A DNA stretch of 64,000 nucleotides. It comes from Arcobacter venerupis (GTDB taxonomy: Bacteria > Campylobacterota > Campylobacteria > Campylobacterales > Arcobacteraceae). The notes beneath the pieces are model-generated. The model worked only from the letters and a program-made list of their open reading frames with translations. It made no database searches and was not told the DNA's origin. The translations under genes were made by a program, and so were the position numbers. The stretch spans positions 1,860,001 to 1,924,000 of the forward strand of contig NZ_CP053840.1 in assembly GCF_013201665.1 (NCBI RefSeq), read 5' to 3'. Positions 55,466 through 63,314 of this stretch are shown here, in pieces (within the stretch, counting starts at the first letter, position 1; each line of letters starts with the position of its first letter).

Positions 55466-56125
55466 TTGCAAGAGTTTGAAAATAGAGAAGTATGTTATAA
55501 ATGTTATAGACCAAAAAGTTCATGTGTTTGCGAATACATAATAAATCCAATACAAACTAATACAAAGTTTGTTATTTTGATGCATCCAAAAGAGTATAGA
55601 AAAACAAAAAATGGAACTGGTCATATGACTAATAATTCCCTAAAAAATTCCGAGTTATATGTGGGCGTTGATTTTACAAACCACAAAAAAGTAAATGAGC
55701 TCTTAAATGACAAAACCTATGAAGCTTATATCTTATATCCTGGAATTGATAGTATAAAATTAAATACTCAAAAACTTCCAAGTGAAAAAAAAGCACTTAT
55801 TTTTATAATAGATTCAACGTGGCCTTGTTCAAAAAAAATGCTAAGACTTAGTTCAAATTTACATGGTTTGAATAAAGTTAGTTTTGAACATGATAAATCA
55901 TCACAATTTAAAATAAAAACTCAACCAAATCAATATTGTCTTTCTACAATAGAATCAACTTTATGTATACTTGAACTCTTAAATTTACAAAATGTAGAAA
56001 ATATTTCATCAGAATCTTTAGAAAACTTTTTAAATCCTTTTGAAAAAATGGTAGATTATCAAGTAAAATGCGCCTTTAATGAAAATGATATTAGATATAA
56101 AATTCCCTATAAAAAACCTATTTAG
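55466..56125 (+). CDS. DTW-domain protein, probable tRNA-uridine aminocarboxypropyltransferase
   Basis: 219 residues from TTG 55466. An N-terminal zinc-binding cluster (CYKCYRPKSSCVCEY) and the eponymous DTW as IDSTWPCSKKMLR define the family (TapT/TuaA, acp3U in tRNA). FVILMHPKEYRKTKNGTG and the C-terminal QYCLSTIESTLCILELL also match. The enzyme would transfer the aminocarboxypropyl group of SAM to a tRNA uridine. A single gene. Confidence 0.92.
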   Translation: MQEFENREVCYKCYRPKSSCVCEYIINPIQTNTKFVILMHPKEYRKTKNGTGHMTNNSLKNSELYVGVDFTNHKKVNELLNDKTYEAYILYPGIDSIKLNTQKLPSEKKALIFIIDSTWPCSKKMLRLSSNLHGLNKVSFEHDKSSQFKIKTQPNQYCLSTIESTLCILELLNLQNVENISSESLENFLNPFEKMVDYQVKCAFNENDIRYKIPYKKPI

Positions 56126-56244
56126 TGTATTAACTCTACTATTTTAAAAATTTTATTTTCAAGAATATTATTTGTTCAAGTTTTTAATGGAAATTTGGGT
56201 ATTTTAAAATCTTTAATTAGATTACTACTACGGAGATTGTGCAT

Positions 56245-58011
56245 ATGCTAAATTTAAAATTTATTATTTTATTAATAATAATTAACTGTTCCTTATCTGC
56301 TAATAATTCAAAACTACCTTTTGAACTAGAAGTTAAAAAAGATATAAAATCACTTTTAAACAATAATTATGAAGATTTACTAATAAGTAAAAAAAATCTT
56401 AATGACTACTATGTTAAAAATGATTATTCTGCTTATTGGATAGATAAAAATGGTATAAAAAGCATTGGACTTTCTCTTATAAATAGAATCAAAAATGACC
56501 CTGTATTAAAACCACATATAAATAAAATATTCAGATTAGATGAAGTTGAAAAAAATTTAAATTCATTGGATAAATCTGATAGTAAATATCTTGAAAAAAT
56601 AGTAAAAATTGATTTTATGTTAACTGAATTATTTGATAGATATGTTACATATATTTCAAAAGGCTCTATAAAATGGAATGAATTTGAAGAAAAATTAGCA
56701 GAACGTGAAAAACAAACAGAAATAAAAGCTACTTGGGATAAATATAGTTTAAAAGAAGACCCAAAACAATTACTAAAAAAAGTTGTTGAAAAAAATGATT
56801 TACTTGATGTTTTAAACGGACTTGATTTTAATTATCCTCAAGTAAAAGAGTTGATTTCTGCAATTGATGAACTAGAAAAAATCTCTGCAAATGGTGGATA
56901 TACAAAAGTTCCAGAATCTAAATCTTTAAGAATTGGTGATGTTTCAGAGGTTCTTCCAATTTTACGAAAAAGATTAGCACAGAGTAAAGATTTAAATACA
57001 CAATGTGAAAATACTCAAAATGAACAAAGTATTATTAATGATAATACAAATACAATAAATACATCAACAGAGCAAGAAAATAGTGAAAATGTAAAATTAA
57101 GAGCAAATTGTGAAAATATTTTTGATGAAGATTTAAAAAATGCCGTTATCTCTTTTCAGAAAAAACATGGTTTATTTGCAGATGGAATAGTTGGAACTCA
57201 AACTCAAAGATTTATAAATATCTCTGCAAGTAAAAAAATTGCAATTATAAGACTAAATCTTGAAAGAATGAGATGGCTTCCTAGAAATTTAGGTGAGAAA
57301 TATCTACTTGTTAATATTCCTGAGTATAGATTAAAACTATACGAAAATGATGAAGTAAAATTAAATATGGCAGTTATTGTAGGTGATGCAAAATTCCCAA
57401 CACCAATTTTCTCAGATAAAATGTCTTATGTTGTTTTAAATCCAAACTGGAATATTCCTGATAGTATTGCAAAAAATGAACTTATTCCTAAGCTTTTAAA
57501 AGATCCAAACTACTTAGCCGATAAAGGAATAGATATTTATGCTGGATGGAATGGAGGCACTGAAAAAATAGATTCAAAAGATGTTTTAGATAGTGCAATA
57601 TTACAAGATGAAGAGTATTTGAAAAGTTTTAGATTCTCTCAAAATTCAAATAAAGATAATCCACTTGGGAAAATGAAATTTATGTTTCCAAATAAACATG
57701 CTGTTTATCTTCATGATACACCAGCAAAGTATTTATTTGCAAATGCTAGAAGAGCTTTTTCTCATGGCTGTATTAGACTTTCTAAACCTCAAGATCTGCT
57801 AACAACTATTGCAGATGAAGATTCTAATTTAGATATAGATAAAGCAAATGATATTTTAGCAAATGTAACAAGTGAAAAAGCTATTGGATTAAATAAAAAG
57901 ATTCCTATTCATATAGTTTATCTAACTTCTTGGGTTGATGAAAATGGAGTTTTACAATTTAGGGAAGATATTTATAACTTTGATAAGCTTCAAAAAGAGT
58001 TTTTGTTATAA
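56245..58011 (+). CDS. Murein L,D-transpeptidase (YcbB/LdtD-like)
   Basis: 588 residues from ATG 56245 (GGAG SD 9 nt upstream; a GTG at 56239 is too near it). The signal peptide is about 19 residues long. An N-terminal scaffold precedes a peptidoglycan-binding repeat (AVISFQKKHGLFADGIVGTQ, about residues 300-325), and the YkuD catalytic domain has YLHDTPAKYLFANARRAFSH and the active motif SHGCIRLSKPQDL. The Asn/Thr-rich insert around 255-285 is low complexity. It forms 3-3 cross-links or reshapes peptidoglycan. Confidence 0.92.
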   Translation: MLNLKFIILLIIINCSLSANNSKLPFELEVKKDIKSLLNNNYEDLLISKKNLNDYYVKNDYSAYWIDKNGIKSIGLSLINRIKNDPVLKPHINKIFRLDEVEKNLNSLDKSDSKYLEKIVKIDFMLTELFDRYVTYISKGSIKWNEFEEKLAEREKQTEIKATWDKYSLKEDPKQLLKKVVEKNDLLDVLNGLDFNYPQVKELISAIDELEKISANGGYTKVPESKSLRIGDVSEVLPILRKRLAQSKDLNTQCENTQNEQSIINDNTNTINTSTEQENSENVKLRANCENIFDEDLKNAVISFQKKHGLFADGIVGTQTQRFINISASKKIAIIRLNLERMRWLPRNLGEKYLLVNIPEYRLKLYENDEVKLNMAVIVGDAKFPTPIFSDKMSYVVLNPNWNIPDSIAKNELIPKLLKDPNYLADKGIDIYAGWNGGTEKIDSKDVLDSAILQDEEYLKSFRFSQNSNKDNPLGKMKFMFPNKHAVYLHDTPAKYLFANARRAFSHGCIRLSKPQDLLTTIADEDSNLDIDKANDILANVTSEKAIGLNKKIPIHIVYLTSWVDENGVLQFREDIYNFDKLQKEFLL

Positions 58012-58032
58012 CTCTTTTTGATTAAAGGATAG

Positions 58033-58058
58033 ATTAGATTTGTTTAGACAAATCTAAT
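58033..58058. terminator. Bidirectional terminator between L,D-transpeptidase and CNNM genes
   Basis: A perfect 11-bp stem (arm ATTAGATTTGT) with a TTAG loop followed by TTTTT. It also contains the stop codon of the CNNM gene. Confidence 0.8.
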
Positions 58059-59122
58059 TTTTGTAATCTCTTTTTTTCTACTAATAATTTATCTTGGAAT
58101 TGTTTATTTTTATCTTTTGCAAATGCTTGCATATCTTCAACTTCATCCATTTCATCAACTATTTCAACACCTAATAGCGTTTCAATTGCATCTTCTAGTG
58201 TTACAACACCACTTGTTTGTCCATAATTATCATGAACAATAAATAGATGTGTTTTTCGTTTTACAAATAAATCTATTAACAAAGAAACTGGTACATTCTC
58301 TGAAATCTTATGAACTGGAACAGTAATGTCTTTTAATAAAGTATTATCTCGTTCTTCAACACTCTCTTCTAAAATAGTTTGATTAAATACTATTCCTATA
58401 ATATCATCTATTGATTCATTATAAATTGGTATTCTTGAGTGAATATACATTTTATCATTTTCAATAGCTTCTTCAACTGTAACATTTTCATTAAGTGCAA
58501 ACACTACACTTCGAGGAGTCATTATCTCTTTTGTTTTAATGTTTTTTAATTTGAAAAGGTTCTCAATTAAAACACTCTCTTTTGAGTGAATTGAACCCTC
58601 TTTTTCACTTAATGAAACAACTGCCATAATTTCATCTCTTGAAAAGTTAATCTCATCTTTTCTGCCTTTTGAAATATAGTTTGTTATAAGACTTGAAAAC
58701 CAAACTAAAGGATAAGTTACTTTTATCATAAATGATATTATATAAGCAGCTGGAATTAATAAGCCTTTCCAATAAATAGCACCAATTGTTTTTGGGATTA
58801 TTTCAGATACATAAAGAATCAATAAAGTTAAAATAAAAGCAATAGCAGTTTGCCATTCATCCCCAAATAATATTTGAGCTTGCGCACCAACACCTGCTGC
58901 TCCCATTGTATGAGCAAAAGTATTAAGTGTTAAAATTGAAGATATTGGTTTATCTATATTTGATTTTAACTCTTTTAACAATCTAACAGCTTTTAAACTA
59001 TCACCATTTTTTGACAATGTTTCTATATAAGAAGAAGTACTTGATAATAAAACAGCTTCTAAAACAGAACACATGAAAGAAATTAATAACGCTATTGAGA
59101 GATAAGTAAGAAGAAGGGTCAT
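58034..59122 (-). CDS. CNNM/CorC-type transporter (DUF21 + CBS pair), paralogue 2
   Basis: 362 residues from ATG 59122 (GGGG SD; a GTG at 59131 is in frame). DUF21 domain: LISFMCSVLEAVLLSSTSSYIE, LTLNTFAHTMGAAGVGAQ, LYVSEIIPKTIGAIYW. CBS domains: IMTPRSVVFAL ... RIPIYNE and GVVTLEDAIETLLGVEIVDE. It matches paralogue 1 domain for domain, including the missing CorC tail. The ATG overlaps the stop of a 21-codon upstream ORF (ATGA). Its putative partners at the other locus, the ATPase and HugZ-like genes, are not duplicated here. Confidence 0.92.
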   Translation of the reverse strand: MTLLLTYLSIALLISFMCSVLEAVLLSSTSSYIETLSKNGDSLKAVRLLKELKSNIDKPISSILTLNTFAHTMGAAGVGAQAQILFGDEWQTAIAFILTLLILYVSEIIPKTIGAIYWKGLLIPAAYIISFMIKVTYPLVWFSSLITNYISKGRKDEINFSRDEIMAVVSLSEKEGSIHSKESVLIENLFKLKNIKTKEIMTPRSVVFALNENVTVEEAIENDKMYIHSRIPIYNESIDDIIGIVFNQTILEESVEERDNTLLKDITVPVHKISENVPVSLLIDLFVKRKTHLFIVHDNYGQTSGVVTLEDAIETLLGVEIVDEMDEVEDMQAFAKDKNKQFQDKLLVEKKRLQKLDLSKQI

Positions 59123-59184
59123 TTTGAACACCCCATATGAGAAAAGTTTAAAGTACGCCTATAATAGGAGTCATTTGAGTTCAT
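59119..59184 (-). CDS. Leader peptide upstream of the second CNNM gene
   Basis: ATG 59184 follows a strong AAAAAGGACAAAAAAA SD. The 21-residue peptide begins MNSNDSYYRR, continues TLNFS and ends MGCSK; its TGA overlaps the CNNM ATG (ATGA). The core (N-D-S...R-T-L-N-F) parallels Y-D-S-R-L-L-N-F in the leader of paralogue 1. A -10-like TATAAT lies 31 bp upstream, so it is the first ORF on the transcript. Confidence 0.65.
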   Translation of the reverse strand: MNSNDSYYRRTLNFSHMGCSK

Positions 59185-59214
59185 TTTTTTTGTCCTTTTT
59201 AAATTTTGAGCGAT

Positions 59215-59220
59215 ATTATA
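59215..59220 (-). promoter_or_regulatory. Probable -10 element for the CNNM leader transcript
   Basis: TATAAT on the minus strand within GCTATAATATCG, 31 bp before the leader ATG. A matching -35 is not obvious, as is usual in this group. Confidence 0.5.
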
Positions 59221-59241
59221 GCATAAGTTTAGATAAAGTTT

Positions 59242-60372
59242 TCACTTAATTAAAGAAATATTATTTAAAACATGGTTTATATTTTCTACACTTAAGTGAT
59301 GTTTATCTTCGAGTATTTTCATAAAAAATCTAACTTCTGCATTAGTAAAACCATCTAATTCTTTATCTTTTATTGAAATACCGTTTTCTTCAAGTCTCAC
59401 TCTTTTTAGTTTTCCATTTGTCTCTTTTGCATAATAAACAATATCAAGTTGAGTTTGATTTACTTTTTCTATAGTTACAATTATCCTATCAAATCTAATT
59501 TTTAGTTCAAATTCTGGATATAAAACTAAAAACTCATCTGTGTTTATAAAACCAATATAAAGTTTGGTAAAAATATCAAAATAAAGTCCAAGTTTTGGCG
59601 AAGAAAAGAATTTTAAATCCACAGGAAATTTTGGATTTTCTCTTGATTTATTTAAAATCCATTCTAATGTAGGAAAATATTGGAACTTCTTATATTTTAC
59701 TTTATAAGCTTCAATATATTTAGAATTTCTTGGAGCTTTTAGAGTCTGAACATCATTTTTTACTTTTTTAGCAAAAATGATTTTTTCGATTAACTCTTCA
59801 TCTTCTAAATCATTTGTAATCCAAATAGTTGCATATTCAGGGAAGTTTTTAAGTCCAGTTGACCCAACTGTTACAACTATTAATGCTTTGATTATTAAAG
59901 TTGGGAAAATCATTTTTAAAAGAGCATATTTTTTTGTAAGTCTTTTATTTAAACTTGAAGTTTTTTTTGAAGTACTCATCTCAACAAAGTAAACACTATC
60001 TTTTGTAAAAAACATAGCATCAAACTCACTAATATCTTTATAAGCTGATTTATAAACTATTTGAGAACTTCTATCTATTAAAAGTCCACTTTTAATAAAA
60101 AGATTTTCTTTATCTTGATAAGGCCCTTTTAGTACAAATCTTGTGATTTCATCTTGGGTAAGTGTATATTGAAGTAAAAGTTCGTAAACTATGTTTTCGT
60201 AAACTTCGCCTTTGAAGCTGCTGTATGCTGAAATATATGATAAATCTTCTTTTGAAGTATTGTTTTTAACTAAGGCTTTTAAGCTTTTACTATCGTATGA
60301 ATAATGGAAAAGATTTTCTTTTATATCTTCTATATTTAATTGTTTTATTTTTTCGTTTATTGTAAATTGCAA
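59242..60372 (-). CDS. Uncharacterised protein with a possible PD-(D/E)XK nuclease-like core
   Basis: 376 residues from TTG 60372 (AGAGA SD). I do not recognise a family. Residues about 53-70 (FKGEVYENIVYELLLQY) look like the first helix of a restriction-endonuclease-like fold, followed by ISEFDAMFFTKDSVYFVEM, a beta-hairpin with the usual D...E positions, then S-x-S-K instead of E-x-K. The lysine-rich helix TSKKTSSLNKRLTKKYALLK follows. A C-terminal half of mixed strands has no known domain. It could be an inactive or altered nuclease-fold protein. A 57-bp gap separates it from the HD gene. Confidence 0.7.
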   Translation of the reverse strand: MQFTINEKIKQLNIEDIKENLFHYSYDSKSLKALVKNNTSKEDLSYISAYSSFKGEVYENIVYELLLQYTLTQDEITRFVLKGPYQDKENLFIKSGLLIDRSSQIVYKSAYKDISEFDAMFFTKDSVYFVEMSTSKKTSSLNKRLTKKYALLKMIFPTLIIKALIVVTVGSTGLKNFPEYATIWITNDLEDEELIEKIIFAKKVKNDVQTLKAPRNSKYIEAYKVKYKKFQYFPTLEWILNKSRENPKFPVDLKFFSSPKLGLYFDIFTKLYIGFINTDEFLVLYPEFELKIRFDRIIVTIEKVNQTQLDIVYYAKETNGKLKRVRLEENGISIKDKELDGFTNAEVRFFMKILEDKHHLSVENINHVLNNISLIK

Positions 60373-60429
60373 GTGTTCTCTTCTATTTCTATAATAGCTT
60401 AGATTATAGCCAAAAAAATTTTAAATAGC

Positions 60430-60909
60430 TTAGATATTATCTTTAGTTTTGAAAAAACTTATCTTCCCCATATCATCAAACTTCATAAAAAGTTTTAAAT
60501 CAGAGATAAACTCTTCATCTAAACTATCAAAACTTCTTTTCATACGACTATATCTTCCCATATGATTTTTCTCTTGTGCTTTTTGCATACCTCTAAAAAG
60601 ATAGTGATAACGCACTAATTTTTTTGTATATTCAGAAAGTTTCCAATTTTTAATAATGTGATAACTCATCTCTTCGTGATTATGAAAAGAATATTCATTG
60701 GTAATTTTGTCCTTTTCATTTTGAAAAGCAACATAAGGTTTTCCAACATCGTGTAAAAATGCAGCAGGAATCATCTTGTATTCTTTTGCTTTTAAAACCT
60801 GCACTACAACTGCTAAAGTGTGAACTAAAACACCAAATCTATGCCACTTATTTTGTTTGATAAATAGAGTTATGAAAAACTCTTTTTTAAATACTCTTTT
60901 TAATTTCAT
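60430..60909 (-). CDS. HD-domain phosphohydrolase-like protein
   Basis: 159 residues from ATG 60909. The HD motif is in MIPAAFLHDVGKPYVAFQ with preceding His (HRFGVLVHTLAVV) and later His (SFHNHEEMSYHI), the pattern of a metal-dependent HD hydrolase (RelA/SpoT, dGTPase or nucleotidase types). The substrate is not evident. Asp ligands are kept, so it may be active. The 3' end is unusually basic (YSRMKRSFDSLD). Confidence 0.85.
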   Translation of the reverse strand: MKLKRVFKKEFFITLFIKQNKWHRFGVLVHTLAVVVQVLKAKEYKMIPAAFLHDVGKPYVAFQNEKDKITNEYSFHNHEEMSYHIIKNWKLSEYTKKLVRYHYLFRGMQKAQEKNHMGRYSRMKRSFDSLDEEFISDLKLFMKFDDMGKISFFKTKDNI

Positions 60910-61085
60910 GTGCAATGATAGCATTAAGTTGTTTTTATATCATTTAGATAGAATATTTTGTTTAAAATTATTTTTCTATATGTTTCAGAGATTATTTATT
61001 ACACTATCTAATAAAATAAAAATTTAATGGCTAATTCAAAATTTTTAAGCTAATACTTATGAATTATTTTGAGATTTTAGAAATA

Positions 61086-62150
61086 TTAAAATACTATTTT
61101 ATTTCTTCCTGTCTGTTTTGCTTCATATAGATTTATATCTGCTTGTTTAATAAGTTCCAAAAGAGTTTTTGTGTTTTCATTTTTCAATGAAATACCAATA
61201 CTTATGGTGATATTTATAGAATTTACATTATGAATTATTGTTGTTTCTTGAATCTTATCTTTTATTCTTTGTGCGATTTTTAAAATTTCTTCCAAAGTGC
61301 TATTTAATAAAAAAATACCAAATTCTTCGCCACCTAATCTTCCTAAAATATCTTTATCTCTAGTTTGTTCAACTAAAATATTTGATACTTCTTTTATAAC
61401 AACATCTCCTGTATCATGTCCATAAGTATCATTTATTTTTTTGAAAAAATCAATATCCAACATAATAAATGAAATATTGTCCATTTTTTGAAAAAAGAAT
61501 TCGCATTTTTCATACCAAGTTCTACGATTTAAAAGACCTGATAAACCGTCTGTAGAAGAAATAATATACATACGATGGGCATTTGCATATGATTCTTCAC
61601 CATTTTTTCTATTTAATGCAACCACAGCATAAACATAAAAAACTAAAGAAAAAGAGACCATACAATACAAAAAAATATCTTCAGAACTTTTTGAAAAATA
61701 TAACATCAATAAAATCACAATTGATATTTGAAAGCTTTCCATTATGATAAAAATCTTTTTTGTCATTAAAGCACCCAACATCATGGTAGCAACCAAATAA
61801 AAAAACCAATTATACATAACAAAAAAAGATGGTGCATCATAACTTACATAACTAATTGTTAAAACTGCATATCCTAAAGTCCCAAAAGTTGTAACAGCGA
61901 TTACTCTTTTATTTGCAAAAGAATCTAATTTTACAGCTAAGACAACCATTATTGCAAAAAATATTGCAATACATCTTAATACTAAAGCACCAACTAAATA
62001 AGGAGTATTTTTATAAAAAGAATAATCAAAAGGTAAATATAAAACTGCTAAAAAAAGACCTAAATAGCTAAATATAAGAAATCTTGGAAAAATTCTTTTC
62101 TCAAAGAAAATATCAAAAGTATCAAATTTTTGTATATTCAAATTAGTCAT
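61086..62150 (-). CDS. Membrane-bound diguanylate cyclase (GGDEF)
   Basis: 354 residues. Six membrane helices occupy about residues 20-185 with no recognised sensory fold; a short linker leads to the GGDEF domain (195-354). The active site is ILGRLGGEEFGIFLLN (GGEEF), with DIDFFKKINDTYGHD upstream and ISIGISLKNE after. R-D-K-D (residues just before the A-site) may form an I-site for product inhibition. It probably makes cyclic di-GMP. It lies alone between an HD gene and a small membrane-protein gene. Confidence 0.93.
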   Translation of the reverse strand: MTNLNIQKFDTFDIFFEKRIFPRFLIFSYLGLFLAVLYLPFDYSFYKNTPYLVGALVLRCIAIFFAIMVVLAVKLDSFANKRVIAVTTFGTLGYAVLTISYVSYDAPSFFVMYNWFFYLVATMMLGALMTKKIFIIMESFQISIVILLMLYFSKSSEDIFLYCMVSFSLVFYVYAVVALNRKNGEESYANAHRMYIISSTDGLSGLLNRRTWYEKCEFFFQKMDNISFIMLDIDFFKKINDTYGHDTGDVVIKEVSNILVEQTRDKDILGRLGGEEFGIFLLNSTLEEILKIAQRIKDKIQETTIIHNVNSINITISIGISLKNENTKTLLELIKQADINLYEAKQTGRNKIVF

Positions 62151-62247
62151 ATTTATTTCTTTTTTCTAAGGTAATTTATTATTACAAATTTTTACTATAT
62201 TTATCCTATAGAAAATCAGAGAAAATATATAACAATATTCTTTATTA

Positions 62248-62400
62248 TTAATCAAACCTTTTAAAATCATCATCTTGGCTTCCATCTTTTTTTCTATTTT
62301 TAAATTTCCACATAGTTATAAAATACTTTACACTTGCAAAACTTAGGACAAATGCTATAAGAAACATTACAAGATAGATAAAAAAAGTTACTATTTCCAT
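62248..62400 (-). CDS. Small single-pass membrane protein (50 residues)
   Basis: ATG 62400 with an AAAGGA SD 7 nt upstream encodes 50 residues: a hydrophobic helix (VTFFIYLVMFLIAFVLSFAS) followed by a basic and then acidic tail (WKFKNRKKDGSQDDDFKRF). The frame, SD and amphipathic composition support a real gene; function is unknown. It is divergent from the 276-residue membrane protein. Confidence 0.65.
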   Translation of the reverse strand: MEIVTFFIYLVMFLIAFVLSFASVKYFITMWKFKNRKKDGSQDDDFKRFD

Positions 62401-62483
62401 GGAAAATCCTTTTTTTACAGTATAACTTAATTTTAAAATTTAAGTAAAAAATCTATCAAAGATAATCTGCTATAATCAATACT

Positions 62484-63314
62484 ATGAAAACATTTATTAT
62501 ACAAAACTGGAACAAACTTTTATTAGTTACTCTTACCCTATTCGCCCTTTGTTTTGCTTTGACTTTTACTATTGATGACAATGCAAAAAGACTTGTTGAT
62601 GATTCATTCAAACAATCTGTTATTGTATTTGGAAGTGCAAAAGCTTTAAATGCTGTGATTTCACTAGCGCAAGGAACGGAGTTAAATCTGCCTTTTGTAA
62701 TAGTTGCAGTTGGAGAAATACTTGACCCTATAAATGACTTAGTTGAGCAATTTTCCCTTGTGATGTTAGCAAGTATGGTTTCACTTGGTATTCAAAAAAT
62801 CTTGCTAAATTTTGTGACAAATGATATTTATAACTACATTTTATTTACTTTTATTATAGTTTTTAACATTTGGCTTTTTAAGCGATTTACAAATGATGAA
62901 AGATTAAGAGATCTGTTTTTTAAAATTACTTTTATTCTTCTATTTTTAAGATTTGCAATTCCAATGATTGGTTATGTAAACGAAGTTTCTTACAACTATT
63001 TTGTAAAACCTCAATACAACATTGATGAGTTAAATCAAGATATTTTAAATGTAAAAGATGATGTTATTAAAATAAATCAAGAGACAATAACTCAAAAAGA
63101 AGAGAGTTCATTTTTCAATAAAGTTATGGAAAAATTTGACAGCAGTTATTATGAAAAAAAGGTTAATGACTACAAAGAAGCAGTTGATAATTCAAGCCAA
63201 TATATTATTGATTTAATCATAGTTTTTATTTTTCAAACTATACTTTTACCTATAATATTTTTGTATCTACTATACGCTTTTGTAAAATCAATATTTAATA
63301 TGAGGAAAAACTAA
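62484..63314 (+). CDS. Uncharacterised multi-pass membrane protein
   Basis: 276 residues. A first helix (KLLLVTLTLFALCFALTF) and several more at about 40-60, 80-105, 115-130, 145-160 and 235-260. A charged, partly helical soluble loop (VKPQYNIDELNQDILNVKDD ... FNKVMEKFDSSYYEKK) sits between. I do not recognise a family. The stop codon shares a base with the next gene's ATG (TAATG), so it is cotranslated with the SDR. Confidence 0.8.
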   Translation: MKTFIIQNWNKLLLVTLTLFALCFALTFTIDDNAKRLVDDSFKQSVIVFGSAKALNAVISLAQGTELNLPFVIVAVGEILDPINDLVEQFSLVMLASMVSLGIQKILLNFVTNDIYNYILFTFIIVFNIWLFKRFTNDERLRDLFFKITFILLFLRFAIPMIGYVNEVSYNYFVKPQYNIDELNQDILNVKDDVIKINQETITQKEESSFFNKVMEKFDSSYYEKKVNDYKEAVDNSSQYIIDLIIVFIFQTILLPIIFLYLLYAFVKSIFNMRKN

